A DNA stretch of 32,360 nucleotides from an uncultured Prevotella sp. (lineage in GTDB: Bacteria > Bacteroidota > Bacteroidia > Bacteroidales > Bacteroidaceae). Each line of letters starts with the position of its first letter. The first letter of the stretch is position 1. Location of the stretch: positions 1 to 32,360 of the forward strand of contig CAMOGP010000005.1 of assembly GCA_946614175.1 (NCBI GenBank), read 5' to 3'. Below, in pieces: positions 1 to 9,000 of the stretch. Under the pieces are notes generated by a model that was not told the origin of the DNA, made no database searches, and saw only the letters and a list, made by a program, of their open reading frames with translations. The translations under genes and the position numbers were made by a program.

Positions 1-5
1 AAAGA

Positions 6-1055
6 TTAGCCTTCGCGGTAGAAGTCTAGGGCTTCTTCAATCTCTTCTTTTGTGGCTGTCTGGTTGATGCGGATGTCACCGATGCCGCCCAGCAAGGTGA
101 AATTGATGTCGCGACCGGTGTTCTTCTTGTCGTGGGTCATCAGTTCCAGCAGGGTGGGGTAGTCATTGCAGGTGATAGGCATGCGTCCGTAGTGCTCGAA
201 GATGAAGCGCGTCATCTGGCGCATCTTCTCTACAGGGAAACCGGTTTTGACTGCGCTCAGATACAGTTCGCATACCAGACCCCAGGCTACGGCATAACCG
301 TGGAGTACGGGCTGGCGCTGGAGTGCCAGCGACTCGAAGGCATGACCTACGGTGTGACCCAGATTAAGGGCTTTGCGGATGCCTTTCTCCGTGGGGTCTT
401 CCATCACGATGCGCTCTTTCACCTTGACGCTCTTTGCCACTAGCAATCCCAAAGCCTTGAGGTCGGGCTTGTCGATGTCGAAATTCATCAGTTCGGCCCA
501 ATGCTCCTCCGTGGAGATGAGACCGTGTTTCAGCATCTCGGCATAGCCGGAAAGGATATTCTCCTCGTCCATGGTCTTGAGGAATGCCGTATCCAATATC
601 ACGCAGTTGGCATTATTGAATACGCCAATCTCGTTTTTCAGTCCACCGAAATTGAAGCCCGTCTTGCCGCCAACAGAGGCATCGACCATAGAGAGTAGGG
701 TGGTGGGGATATTGATAATGGATATGCCACGCTTGAACGTCGAGGCGGCAAAGGCACCCAGGTCGGTCACCATGCCTCCGCCCAGGTTGATGAGCAGTGA
801 ATGTCGGGTGGCTCCCATACGCTGGAGCTCACTCCATACGTGGGTCACGGACTCTAGTGTCTTGTTGGTGTCGCCGGCAGGAATGATAATCTCCTGAACT
901 ACCTCCAGACATTGATAGTCTTTGACAACGGGCAGGCAAAGCCGATGAGTGGTTTCGTCGGTGAGTATGAATATACGGTCTGCTTTGCATGCTGCTATTT
1001 CTGCGGCGAGCATCTGTTCCAATTGCTCGCTGATAATGACTTTCTGCTTCTCCAT
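6..1055 (-). CDS. aroB: 3-dehydroquinate synthase
   Basis: 349 aa ORF with GGGMVTDLGAFAASTFKRG, PTTLLSMVDASVGGKTGFN and GHTVGHAFES motifs typical of AroB. Confidence 0.96.
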   Translation of the reverse strand: MEKQKVIISEQLEQMLAAEIAACKADRIFILTDETTHRLCLPVVKDYQCLEVVQEIIIPAGDTNKTLESVTHVWSELQRMGATRHSLLINLGGGMVTDLGAFAASTFKRGISIINIPTTLLSMVDASVGGKTGFNFGGLKNEIGVFNNANCVILDTAFLKTMDEENILSGYAEMLKHGLISTEEHWAELMNFDIDKPDLKALGLLVAKSVKVKERIVMEDPTEKGIRKALNLGHTVGHAFESLALQRQPVLHGYAVAWGLVCELYLSAVKTGFPVEKMRQMTRFIFEHYGRMPITCNDYPTLLELMTHDKKNTGRDINFTLLGGIGDIRINQTATKEEIEEALDFYREG

Positions 1056-1062
1056 ATTGTTG

Positions 1063-1093
1063 CAAAAGTAAGGGAAAATGTTTAATCTGCAAA
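1063..1093 (-). promoter_or_regulatory. Bacteroidetes-type sigma promoter for aroB (-7 TACTTTTG on the minus strand, -33 TTTG, 19-bp spacer)
   Basis: Plus strand reads CAAAAGTA at 1063-1070 and CAAA at 1090-1093. Confidence 0.6.
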
Positions 1094-1176
1094 ATTTTTT
1101 GCCGATTGTTTGAAAAAAAAGTGTAACTTTGCACTCAAATATTACGAATTATTACTATATCAATAACGAAAAAGAG

Positions 1177-3309
1177 ATGAAAACAGCAAAATTATGGGGC
1201 GTTTGCCTAATGGCTTGCATGGCTCTGAATGCGAATGCCCAACAGTCGTGGACAGCCGATAATGGCAACGGCACATTTACGAATCCTTTGTTTTATGATG
1301 AGTTTTCCGACCCAGATATCATCCGTGTGGGTGATGACTACTATCTGGCCGGTACCACCATGCATACGGTGCCTGGACTGGTGATTCTGCATTCTAAGGA
1401 CCTGGTGAACTGGGAGAATGTGAGCTACTGCTTTGACCGTTTTGACTTTGCGGATGATAGGTTCGCATTGAAGAATCATCAGGAGATCTACGGTCAGGGT
1501 ATCTGGGCACCTGCTATCCGCTATGCCAATGGACAGTTCTATGTGTTCTCCAATATCAATGGCAAGGGGCTGCAGTGCTACACGGCAAAGGATATCCGCG
1601 GCCCTTGGATACACCATAATATGCAGGGTAATATCTATGACCTTAGCGTGCTCTTCGATGACGACGGGAAGATTTATGCCATTCATAAATATGGTGAGGT
1701 GCACTGCACGGAACTGAAGCCAGACATGAGTGGACCTGTGGAGGGCTCAGATCGTGTGATTATCCCTGAGGGTAATGGCGTGGGTGAAGGTCATCACATG
1801 TATAAGATTAATGGTATGTATTACCTGATATCTACGGATTATTCTCCCAATGGGCGCACACTCTGCTCGCGCTCTAAGAGTATTTGGGGACCTTACGAGA
1901 CGCGTGTGATCAGTGCCGATGAGACTTATGGCTACAGTGGCGTAGGCCGTACCGTGGTGCCCCGTGGCGCAAAATATCGTATCGGTGAGGACGGGACGAG
2001 GTTTGGCGTGAGTCCTGCCAGCCCAGATGCAACGGGGTGTGATAATGCCCATCAGGGTGGTATCGTGCAGGCCAAGAATGGTTCATGGTGGGCGCTGCTG
2101 ATGCAGGACTTCCACTCTATCGGTCGTACGGTGTGTCTGATGCCGATAACATGGGAGGATGGATGGCCAATGATTGGTCTGAAGGGTAATCTGGGGCGTG
2201 CACCCCGTACATGGTATAAGCCCGATACTGTGGAGGGATGCTATGGTATTGGCGAGGAGGCTCAGCCTATCCGTGCTCCCTATGACCGCAGCGATGACTT
2301 CAACTATTCAAAAAATCTCAAATCTAAAACCTTAAATCTCAAACCAATCTGGCAGTGGAACCATAATCCCGATGACAAGATGTGGAGCCTGAAGGGTGGC
2401 CGACTGCGTATTCAGTCGCAGCCCGCCGAACAGCTGATGTGGGCACGTAACACACTGACACAGCGTGTGATAGGTCCTAAGAGCATCGCTACCGTAGAGC
2501 TTTATGTGAAGGGCATGAAGGATGGCGACGTGGCCGGTCTGGGTAATATCAATATCCCCTGCTCATGGATAGGTCTCGTTAAGCAAGGTGGCTCGATCAC
2601 TCTGCGTGCTTTTGAGCAGATGACGAACGATACCGTTAGCGTGCCCGTGAAACTGACTGACGGGAAGGTCTATCTCCGCTGCATTGGCGACTATGACCAT
2701 AATCAGATGCAGTATGCTTATTCTGTTGACGGTAAGGAGTTTAAGACGCTGGGACGTATGATGCCGCTGACCTATCAGCTGATCTCGTTTCAGGGCTCTC
2801 GTCATGCACTCTTCTCTTTTAATATGAAGGGAGTGAAGGGTGGTTTTGCCGAGTTTGATAACTTCACCGTGGAAGAGCCTATGGCCGACCGCTCAAAGAA
2901 TATTCCCTATGGCAAGACCATCCGTATCATCAACAAGGCTACCAACCGTCCGGCTATTGCCCTGAAACACGGTATGCTGTATGATACCCATGCGGGCGAC
3001 AAGAGTCGGCTGACGATGTTTAAAGTCATAGATCGTGGTCAGGGACGCGTGGCTTTGCAGTGTGCTGACGGACGTTATGTGAAGGTCTATGGCAAAGGTC
3101 TGCCCGGCGATGTGCGTTTCACCACCGATTCGGAGGAGGCTGAGGTGTTCCTCTGGCAGGATTATCTGGAACATGACTTCATGCTCTTGTCGCTGACCAG
3201 CCATAAGTATTTGGGAAAAAGTCCTACAACGGGCAGTCCTTACAGCATGGATTTTGTGGGACCGGATCCTGCCCGACGGAATGGTGCGGTGTTGCATTGG
3301 GAGGAATAA
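1177..3309 (+). CDS. Secreted glycoside hydrolase family 43-like protein (beta-xylosidase/arabinosidase type) with C-terminal concanavalin-like and beta-trefoil-like regions
   Basis: Start set at ATG 1177 (MKTAKLWGVCLMACMALNANAQ signal peptide) because the ORF start at 1129 lies inside the -7 box. NPLFYDEFSDPDIIRVGDDYYLAGTTMHTVPGLVILHSKDLVNWE is a GH43 signature; a WQWNHNPDDKMWSL-type region follows. Confidence 0.9.
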   Translation: MKTAKLWGVCLMACMALNANAQQSWTADNGNGTFTNPLFYDEFSDPDIIRVGDDYYLAGTTMHTVPGLVILHSKDLVNWENVSYCFDRFDFADDRFALKNHQEIYGQGIWAPAIRYANGQFYVFSNINGKGLQCYTAKDIRGPWIHHNMQGNIYDLSVLFDDDGKIYAIHKYGEVHCTELKPDMSGPVEGSDRVIIPEGNGVGEGHHMYKINGMYYLISTDYSPNGRTLCSRSKSIWGPYETRVISADETYGYSGVGRTVVPRGAKYRIGEDGTRFGVSPASPDATGCDNAHQGGIVQAKNGSWWALLMQDFHSIGRTVCLMPITWEDGWPMIGLKGNLGRAPRTWYKPDTVEGCYGIGEEAQPIRAPYDRSDDFNYSKNLKSKTLNLKPIWQWNHNPDDKMWSLKGGRLRIQSQPAEQLMWARNTLTQRVIGPKSIATVELYVKGMKDGDVAGLGNINIPCSWIGLVKQGGSITLRAFEQMTNDTVSVPVKLTDGKVYLRCIGDYDHNQMQYAYSVDGKEFKTLGRMMPLTYQLISFQGSRHALFSFNMKGVKGGFAEFDNFTVEEPMADRSKNIPYGKTIRIINKATNRPAIALKHGMLYDTHAGDKSRLTMFKVIDRGQGRVALQCADGRYVKVYGKGLPGDVRFTTDSEEAEVFLWQDYLEHDFMLLSLTSHKYLGKSPTTGSPYSMDFVGPDPARRNGAVLHWEE
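2309..2346 (+). repeat. AT-rich low-complexity mini-repeat inside the GH43 CDS
   Basis: CAAAAAATCTCAAATCTAAAACCTTAAATCTCAAACC: AAATCT(C/A) repeats contrasting with the surrounding codon usage. Confidence 0.5.
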
Positions 3310-3386
3310 AGACTTCACTTTCTCTTGTTATAGCGAATGCCAAACTTGGATAATGATTAAAAAATGAAAAAAAAGAAGGGAAAATA

Positions 3387-3418
3387 TTTTGCTAATTCGC
3401 TGAATTTGTGTACCTTTG
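3387..3418 (+). promoter_or_regulatory. Bacteroidetes promoter for infC (TTTTG, 19-bp spacer, TACCTTTG)
   Basis: TTTTG at 3387-3391 and TACCTTTG at 3411-3418, upstream of ATG 3444. Confidence 0.65.
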
Positions 3419-3443
3419 CAGCCGATTTGCTTAAAATAGCTTG

Positions 3444-4142
3444 ATGAAACCTGACAAAAAACAGAACCAATACCGCGTCAACGAACAGATTCGTGTACGA
3501 GAGGTCCGCATAGTAGGCGAGAGCGGATCCACGGTGATGCCTACTAGAGAAGCGCTTGATATGGCACGTCAGCAGGGTGTAGACCTTGTTGAGATTTCGC
3601 CCAATGCTAATCCGCCTGTGTGTCGTCTCATCGACTATTCTAAGTTCCTCTACCAGCAGAAGAAACGTGCTAAGGAGATGAAAGCCAAGCAGGTGAAGGT
3701 GGAGGTGAAGGAAATCCGTTTCGGACCTCAGACCGATGAGCATGACTATCAGTTTAAGCTGAAGCACGCCAGGGAATTCCTCGAGGAAGGTAATAAGGTA
3801 CGTGCATACGTATTCTTCCGCGGCCGAAGCATCCTGTTCAAGGAGCAAGGTGAGGTGCTGTTGCTGCGTTTTGCCAACGATCTGGAGGAAGTAGGTAAGG
3901 TAGAGTCAATGCCAAGCCTCGAAGGAAAGAAGATGTTCCTCTATCTGGCTCCAAAGAAAGCCGGTGTAGCCAAGAAGAGTCAGCAGGCTCGCGACCGTGA
4001 GAATGCTGAGGCTGAGCTGAAAGAGGCTAAGAGACAGCAGACTGCAGATATTGACGCAGAGGCTCCTGCAAACGGAGGCCTGTTTGCCAACGCAAAGATC
4101 AGTGCTGATGCGCTGAAGAAGTTGACAGAGACAGAGGATTAA
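3444..4142 (+). CDS. infC: Translation initiation factor IF-3 with extended C-terminus
   Basis: [40 protein letters not shown] and [22 protein letters not shown] are IF-3 signatures. ATG at 3444 follows the called TTG. Confidence 0.96.
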   Translation: MKPDKKQNQYRVNEQIRVREVRIVGESGSTVMPTREALDMARQQGVDLVEISPNANPPVCRLIDYSKFLYQQKKRAKEMKAKQVKVEVKEIRFGPQTDEHDYQFKLKHAREFLEEGNKVRAYVFFRGRSILFKEQGEVLLLRFANDLEEVGKVESMPSLEGKKMFLYLAPKKAGVAKKSQQARDRENAEAELKEAKRQQTADIDAEAPANGGLFANAKISADALKKLTETED

Positions 4143-4182
4143 TTATCCATTCTCAATTGTCAATTATCAATTAGAAAGAAAG

Positions 4183-4212
4183 GGTGGCGCGCCCGGTATA
4201 TGCGTAGCTGCC
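4183..4212 (+). promoter_or_regulatory. Candidate hairpin in the infC-rpmI spacer (possible ribosomal-protein leader)
   Basis: GGTGGCGCGC-CCGGTATAT-GCGT-A-GCTGCC can form a roughly 10-bp stem with G-U pairs and one bulge. Confidence 0.35.
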
Positions 4213-4245
4213 GATTATTAATAACAAATTTAAATTTTAAAAACA

Positions 4246-4443
4246 ATGCCAAAAGTAAAGACAAATTCCGGTGCTAAGAAGAGATTCTCATTCACTGGTA
4301 CAGGTAAGGTTAAGAGACATCACGCTTACCACAGTCACATTCTGACTAAGAAGACCAAGAAACAGAAGCGTAACTTGGTTGGTTCAACTATCGTTGATCA
4401 GACCAACATGAAGCAGGTTCGTGACCTGTTGTGTCTCCGCTAA
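4246..4443 (+). CDS. rpmI: 50S ribosomal protein L35
   Basis: [42 protein letters not shown]; lies between infC and rplT. Confidence 0.97.
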   Translation: MPKVKTNSGAKKRFSFTGTGKVKRHHAYHSHILTKKTKKQKRNLVGSTIVDQTNMKQVRDLLCLR

Positions 4444-4479
4444 TTAACCCTATTGTCTAACATTTAAAGTAAAGAAACT

Positions 4480-4824
4480 ATGCCAAGATCAGTAAATCAC
4501 GTTGCATCACGTGCAAAACGTAAGAGAATCCTGAAACTTACTCGCGGTTACTTTGGTGCCCGCAAGAATGTTTGGACAGTAGCGAAGAATACCTGGGAGA
4601 AGGGTCTGACCTACGCTTATCGCGATCGTCGTAATAAGAAGCGTAACTTCCGCGCTCTGTGGATTCAGCGTATCAACGCTGCCGCTCGCCTGGAGGGTAT
4701 GAGCTACTCTAAGCTGATGGGTGCTCTGTCAAAGGCTGGTATCGAGATCAACCGTAAGGTGCTCGCTGACCTCGCCCTGAACAATCCCGAGGCTTTCAAG
4801 GCTATCGTAGCAAAGGTAAAGTAA
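4480..4824 (+). CDS. rplT: 50S ribosomal protein L20
   Basis: [37 protein letters not shown]. Confidence 0.97.
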   Translation: MPRSVNHVASRAKRKRILKLTRGYFGARKNVWTVAKNTWEKGLTYAYRDRRNKKRNFRALWIQRINAAARLEGMSYSKLMGALSKAGIEINRKVLADLALNNPEAFKAIVAKVK

Positions 4825-4850
4825 ATTGCATTTGAAGCAAGAAAAAAGAT

Positions 4851-4881
4851 AACCGCCGGCATTGCCGACGGTTATTTTTTT
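4851..4881 (+). terminator. Intrinsic terminator after rplT
   Basis: AACCGCCGGC-ATT-GCCGACGGTT stem (one mismatch) followed by a T run. Confidence 0.85.
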
Positions 4882-4945
4882 GTCTTTCTCAGAAGGTGTT
4901 GGTTCCTGTTTGTCTTAGGCTAACGAGAAACCAATCTGGAGCCGT

Positions 4946-5389
4946 TTAGAACGGCCACCAGCTTTTCTTTTTCTTGGAGTGTCTGTCTTCGTAGCCGTCC
5001 ATCCTGTAATGGCTTACCTCCTCGTCTATGATATCGTTCCACGTCTTGTGTCTGGATATCATGCGGTAGATGGTGCCCCAATCGGGAAGCCCGCCGAGGT
5101 TGCGGTCGTCAATCCATACGTCGGCCTTCAGCTTTCGTGAAAAATGCTGGTTATTTTCTGTGCTTTCCTCAGGGTAATCACGATTAACGGCATAGAACTC
5201 TACACCGCGTTCTTTGCACCAGTTGACGGCATCTTCCAATAGTTTGCCCTCGCGAACCGACCACAGGATAACCCTGTGGTGGTCTTTGATGAGCATCTTT
5301 AATGTGTCTATGGCAAAAGGAATCTCTTTGCCAATCTCAGGATATCTGTGTTCGACGATGGTTCCGTCAAAGTCAACAGCAATAATCAT
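4946..5389 (-). CDS. HAD-like hydrolase/phosphatase (BT0820-like)
   Basis: MIIAVDFDGTIVEHRYPEIG (HAD motif I) and KADVWIDDRNLGG (motifs III/IV). Starts 14 bp after the wzc-like stop. Confidence 0.8.
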   Translation of the reverse strand: MIIAVDFDGTIVEHRYPEIGKEIPFAIDTLKMLIKDHHRVILWSVREGKLLEDAVNWCKERGVEFYAVNRDYPEESTENNQHFSRKLKADVWIDDRNLGGLPDWGTIYRMISRHKTWNDIIDEEVSHYRMDGYEDRHSKKKKSWWPF

Positions 5390-5403
5390 TTTTTTTCTTG
5401 TAC

Positions 5404-7977
5404 TTATTTCTTGATTGAGTTATCGTCTTTATTGCCGTAATGGCTCTCATTGTAGTTTCCGTAGTTGCCATAACTGCCATAGGTGCTGCCGTAACCGTAG
5501 CGTCCGTAGCGACCATAGCCATAGCCGTAGGCATAGCGTCCGTACTTACCGTACTTGCCGTAGCCGTAGTAGTAGCCGTACTTCTTCTTCGACATGTCGA
5601 TACCATTGATGACAAGGCACATATTGGGCAACTTCTCTTCCTGCTTCAGGGCGTTAATCATGCCGAAGCTTGACTTTGGTGTGTAGTCGGCACGGCAAAC
5701 GTATACGGTGACGTCTGCATAACGGCCAATCTGGAAGGTGTCGGTTACCAGACCAACAGGTGCGGTATCGAGGATGATATAGTCGTACTGTTTGCGGAGC
5801 ATATCCATGATCTGTCTCATGTTGTCGCGTGCCAGCAACTCTGTGGGGTTGGGAGGTGTAGGACCGGCCAGCAACAGGTCGAGGTTGACGTTGACACCTG
5901 ATGATCTGATCTGTGACTTCAGGTCTTCTTCGTTCACTTTGTCCTTGACTAGTAATGAAGTGATACCAATAGCACGGTCCTTGATGTCGAACAGACGACC
6001 CAGGGCTGGCTTACGGATATCGAGACCCAGCAGGATGGTTTTCTTTCCCAACAGTGCAAAGCTGACTGCCAAGTTGGCCGCGTTGAAGGTCTTACCCTCA
6101 CCAGAGGTTGATGAGGTGAACAGGATGGTTTTGTCGTTCTCCTTCATCATGAACTGGATATTTGTACGCATACTGCGGAATATCTCGTCGGTCTGGTTGT
6201 TCTTGTTCTCGTGTACCACGATACCTGCAGCGGTCTTTGCGTCCTCATTGGCAATAGCTACGTCGGCTACAATAGGAATATCTGTCAGGCGCATCACGTC
6301 CTCGTGACCCTCAATCTTGTAGCGCAGGAACTGTATCAGATAGGTGACAAGCAAAGGAATGGCAAATCCCAATACGAGGGCAACAAGCAAGATGATGGCG
6401 TCTTTAGGACTGACCTTACCACCAAAGGCGGGTTCATCAATCAGACGACCTTTGTCTGCGGTGGCAGCCAGTGAGATGGAGTTCTCTTCGCGCTTCTGGA
6501 GCAACATCAGGTAAAGACCTGACATCACGTCCTGCTGGCGGCCAATCTCGGTCAGGATTCTTTCCTGCTCAGGGGCATTGATGATCTTTGTCTGGTATTC
6601 TTTGTATTGCTTCTCGACGCCCTGACGAGCAATGTCGGCTGTGCGACGTGCCTGTCGGAGGGCTTCCTTGATACTCTCACCCAGTTCATCCAGTAATTTA
6701 GTCAAGGGCTCTACCTTTGGCGAAATCCCTGATGCAGAAGCCAGCAGACGGTTGCGGTCTAATACGGTCTTATTGTACTGTGAGATAAGCTCATTGGATG
6801 CCGCATCCTCCATACCAACATTAGAGGGGATGATCTGGTATTTGTTGTTGGGGTTCTGGACATACTTGCTCAGATCGTCCAGAATCATAATCTGTGTATT
6901 AGCCTTTGACAGTTCGCCATAATACTGGTTAACCTGTGTCATGGTCTGCGTAGCATCCAACTTCATCTGGACAAGGTTGTTGTTACGCTTGTAAATTTCC
7001 AACTTGTTTTCTGTAGCGCCTAATTCATCGCTGATTTTCTCAAGACGGGAATTGATGAATTCCTCGGTCTTGTAGGCAATCTCGTTCTTGTCGGCGTTAG
7101 CCTGACGGTTATAGACAACAGCCAGGTGCTTCAGGTAGTCCAGGGCACGCTCTGCGCTTTGGTCTCTGATGGTCAACTGTGCTATAGAAGTCTGCTTAGA
7201 GGTAGGAGCAATGTTGATGATCTTGGCGTATGAAGCAGCCATGCTCTTGGGTGATCTCACGGTGACAATCCAGGATGTGGTCTTTTCTTCAGCCTCTTTT
7301 GCTTCTCCCTTCAGGGCTCTCTTGGCGCGTTTGCTTAACTGCTCCAACTCCAGGTTTTCTGTAAAGGTCAGTGTGCCGTAAGGTGTCTCAACGCTGGCGG
7401 GCAGTGACTTGAACGAGCCTTCGAATTTGGCTTCCTTGAGTCCCTGGACCTTGTAGGTCTTGCCTTCTTTGATAAGACGGAAGCTGAATGCTCTCTTCAA
7501 TGTGTTGTCAAGATCATCCAAATCGTCAGCCGGCATGTCTACGTTGATAGGCTGGTTCTTATATACCAATGGGTTAGTAATACGGCCTTCAGTGCGGTAT
7601 TCTACATAAAGGTGGAGGTCCTTGACGACTTCAAGGGCCAGAATGCGTGATTTTAGAATCTCAATCTCGTTGTCGATACCTGCCGAGTTAGTGATGAAAC
7701 CGAGGTCTTGCATGTTGGCCAGCATCTGTCCGTTGCTGCGGCGATTGTTCGTCTCATCTTTAATCAGCATCTTGGCTGATACTTCATAAACGGCTGGCTG
7801 ATATCTTAAATAGAGGTATGCGCCGGCAATGAAGATGATAAGTGACACTAAGAACCACTGCCAGTTAAGTACCAGCAGGGTGAAAATGGTTTTAATGTCA
7901 AATGATGACCCTTCTTCGTTTATTCCGTTTTCAATAGGTGATTCAATGGTCTTGTTTTCTTCCATTTCTTTTACCAA
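5404..7977 (-). CDS. Polysaccharide biosynthesis tyrosine autokinase (Wzc-like, Wzz domain plus BY-kinase) with Tyr/Gly-rich C-terminal tail
   Basis: N-terminal Wzz/TM region; Walker A in FTSSTSGEGKTFNAANLAVSFALLGKKTILLGLDIRKPALG; DYIILDTAPVGLVTD; tail KKKYGYYYGYGKYGKYGRYAYGYGYGRYGRYGYG. Start may be 7965. Confidence 0.93.
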   Translation of the reverse strand: MVKEMEENKTIESPIENGINEEGSSFDIKTIFTLLVLNWQWFLVSLIIFIAGAYLYLRYQPAVYEVSAKMLIKDETNNRRSNGQMLANMQDLGFITNSAGIDNEIEILKSRILALEVVKDLHLYVEYRTEGRITNPLVYKNQPINVDMPADDLDDLDNTLKRAFSFRLIKEGKTYKVQGLKEAKFEGSFKSLPASVETPYGTLTFTENLELEQLSKRAKRALKGEAKEAEEKTTSWIVTVRSPKSMAASYAKIINIAPTSKQTSIAQLTIRDQSAERALDYLKHLAVVYNRQANADKNEIAYKTEEFINSRLEKISDELGATENKLEIYKRNNNLVQMKLDATQTMTQVNQYYGELSKANTQIMILDDLSKYVQNPNNKYQIIPSNVGMEDAASNELISQYNKTVLDRNRLLASASGISPKVEPLTKLLDELGESIKEALRQARRTADIARQGVEKQYKEYQTKIINAPEQERILTEIGRQQDVMSGLYLMLLQKREENSISLAATADKGRLIDEPAFGGKVSPKDAIILLVALVLGFAIPLLVTYLIQFLRYKIEGHEDVMRLTDIPIVADVAIANEDAKTAAGIVVHENKNNQTDEIFRSMRTNIQFMMKENDKTILFTSSTSGEGKTFNAANLAVSFALLGKKTILLGLDIRKPALGRLFDIKDRAIGITSLLVKDKVNEEDLKSQIRSSGVNVNLDLLLAGPTPPNPTELLARDNMRQIMDMLRKQYDYIILDTAPVGLVTDTFQIGRYADVTVYVCRADYTPKSSFGMINALKQEEKLPNMCLVINGIDMSKKKYGYYYGYGKYGKYGRYAYGYGYGRYGRYGYGSTYGSYGNYGNYNESHYGNKDDNSIKK

Positions 7978-8002
7978 TTATATAATATTAGATTAATAAT
8001 CT

Positions 8003-8878
8003 TTAGTTCTCTGCTAAGTGAAGCAGGTATTGGCCGTAGCCGTTTTTAATCATTGGTTGGGCCAGTTTCTTTAACTGCTCCTTGTCAATCCATCCTTGGT
8101 TGTAGGCTATCTCTTCCAGACAAGCTACTTTCAGTCCCTGACGCTTCTCAATGACTTCGATAAATGTACTGGCTTCTGCCAATGAGTCGTGAGTGCCGGT
8201 GTCTAGCCAAGCAAAGCCGCGTTGTAATGTCTGTACCTTCAATTTTTTCTGGGCCAGATATTCCTGGTTAACTGTTGTTATTTCCAGTTCACCACGTGCG
8301 CTGGGCTTGATGCGTTGTGCAATATCTACTACGCTGTTGGGGTAAAAATACAAACCTACTACGGCATAGTTTGACTTGGGGTGCTCTGGCTTCTCTTCAA
8401 TGCTGAGGCAGTTGCCGTCTTTGTCGAATTCTGCTACACCATAGCGTTCCGGATCGTTGACGTAGTAGCCGAAAACGGTAGCAAGGCCATCTTTTTCTGC
8501 GTTTTTCACACTTTGGTGGAGTAGTCCACTGAAACCGGAACCATAAAAAATGTTGTCGCCAAGAACTAGGCAGGCACAGTCATCTCCAATGAACTCCTTT
8601 CCGATGATGAATGCCTGTGCCAATCCGTCGGGGGAGGGTTGCTCGGCATATTCAAAATGTACGCCTATTTCGCTGCCGTCGCCAAGGAGTCTGCGGAAAC
8701 CGGGAAGGTCGTGAGGCGTGGAAATAATTAGAATGTCGCGTATCCCAGCTAGCATAAGTGCTGATATGGGATAGAATATCATTGGTTTGTCAAAAATGGG
8801 AATCAGTTGTTTGCTGATGCCTTTTGTTATGGGGTAGAGGCGTGTTCCACTTCCACCTGCTAATACGATTCCTTTCAT
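8003..8878 (-). CDS. rfbA: Glucose-1-phosphate thymidylyltransferase
   Basis: [55 protein letters not shown]; start moved to ATG 8878. Confidence 0.96.
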   Translation of the reverse strand: MKGIVLAGGSGTRLYPITKGISKQLIPIFDKPMIFYPISALMLAGIRDILIISTPHDLPGFRRLLGDGSEIGVHFEYAEQPSPDGLAQAFIIGKEFIGDDCACLVLGDNIFYGSGFSGLLHQSVKNAEKDGLATVFGYYVNDPERYGVAEFDKDGNCLSIEEKPEHPKSNYAVVGLYFYPNSVVDIAQRIKPSARGELEITTVNQEYLAQKKLKVQTLQRGFAWLDTGTHDSLAEASTFIEVIEKRQGLKVACLEEIAYNQGWIDKEQLKKLAQPMIKNGYGQYLLHLAEN

Positions 8879-8899
8879 AAATATAACGTTATACGGCTG

Positions 8900-8907
8900 C
8901 AAAGGTA
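8900..8907 (-). promoter_or_regulatory. -7 box (TACCTTTG, minus strand) for rfbA-wzc-HAD
   Basis: CAAAGGTA on the plus strand, 21 bp upstream of the rfbA ATG. Confidence 0.5.
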
Positions 8908-8971
8908 AGCATTTTTTTCTTCATAAGTATCTTTTTGATTGGAAAAATACAACATTCTCAATAAAAAAGTG

Positions 8972-8979
8972 TAACTTTG
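8972..8979 (+). promoter_or_regulatory. -7 box TAACTTTG upstream of the 9001 ORF
   Basis: Exact TAnnTTTG, 21 bp before ATG 9001. Confidence 0.5.
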
Positions 8980-9000
8980 CAGCCGATTTAAGACTTAATT

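Noticed and set aside
1129-1176. N-terminal extension of the GH43 ORF
   Set aside because: Its start lies inside the -7 box TAACTTTG (1124-1131); the signal peptide begins at ATG 1177.
1207-1704. 165-aa minus-strand ORF inside GH43
   Set aside because: Antisense to a clearly coding gene, with no recognisable domain; shadow ORF.
5415-5673. Plus-strand ORFs antisense to the wzc tail (hydrophobic Val/Ala-rich or Arg/Ser-rich low-complexity peptides)
   Set aside because: They are the complement of the Tyr/Gly repeat in wzc; the composition follows from the repeat and there is no promoter or start context.
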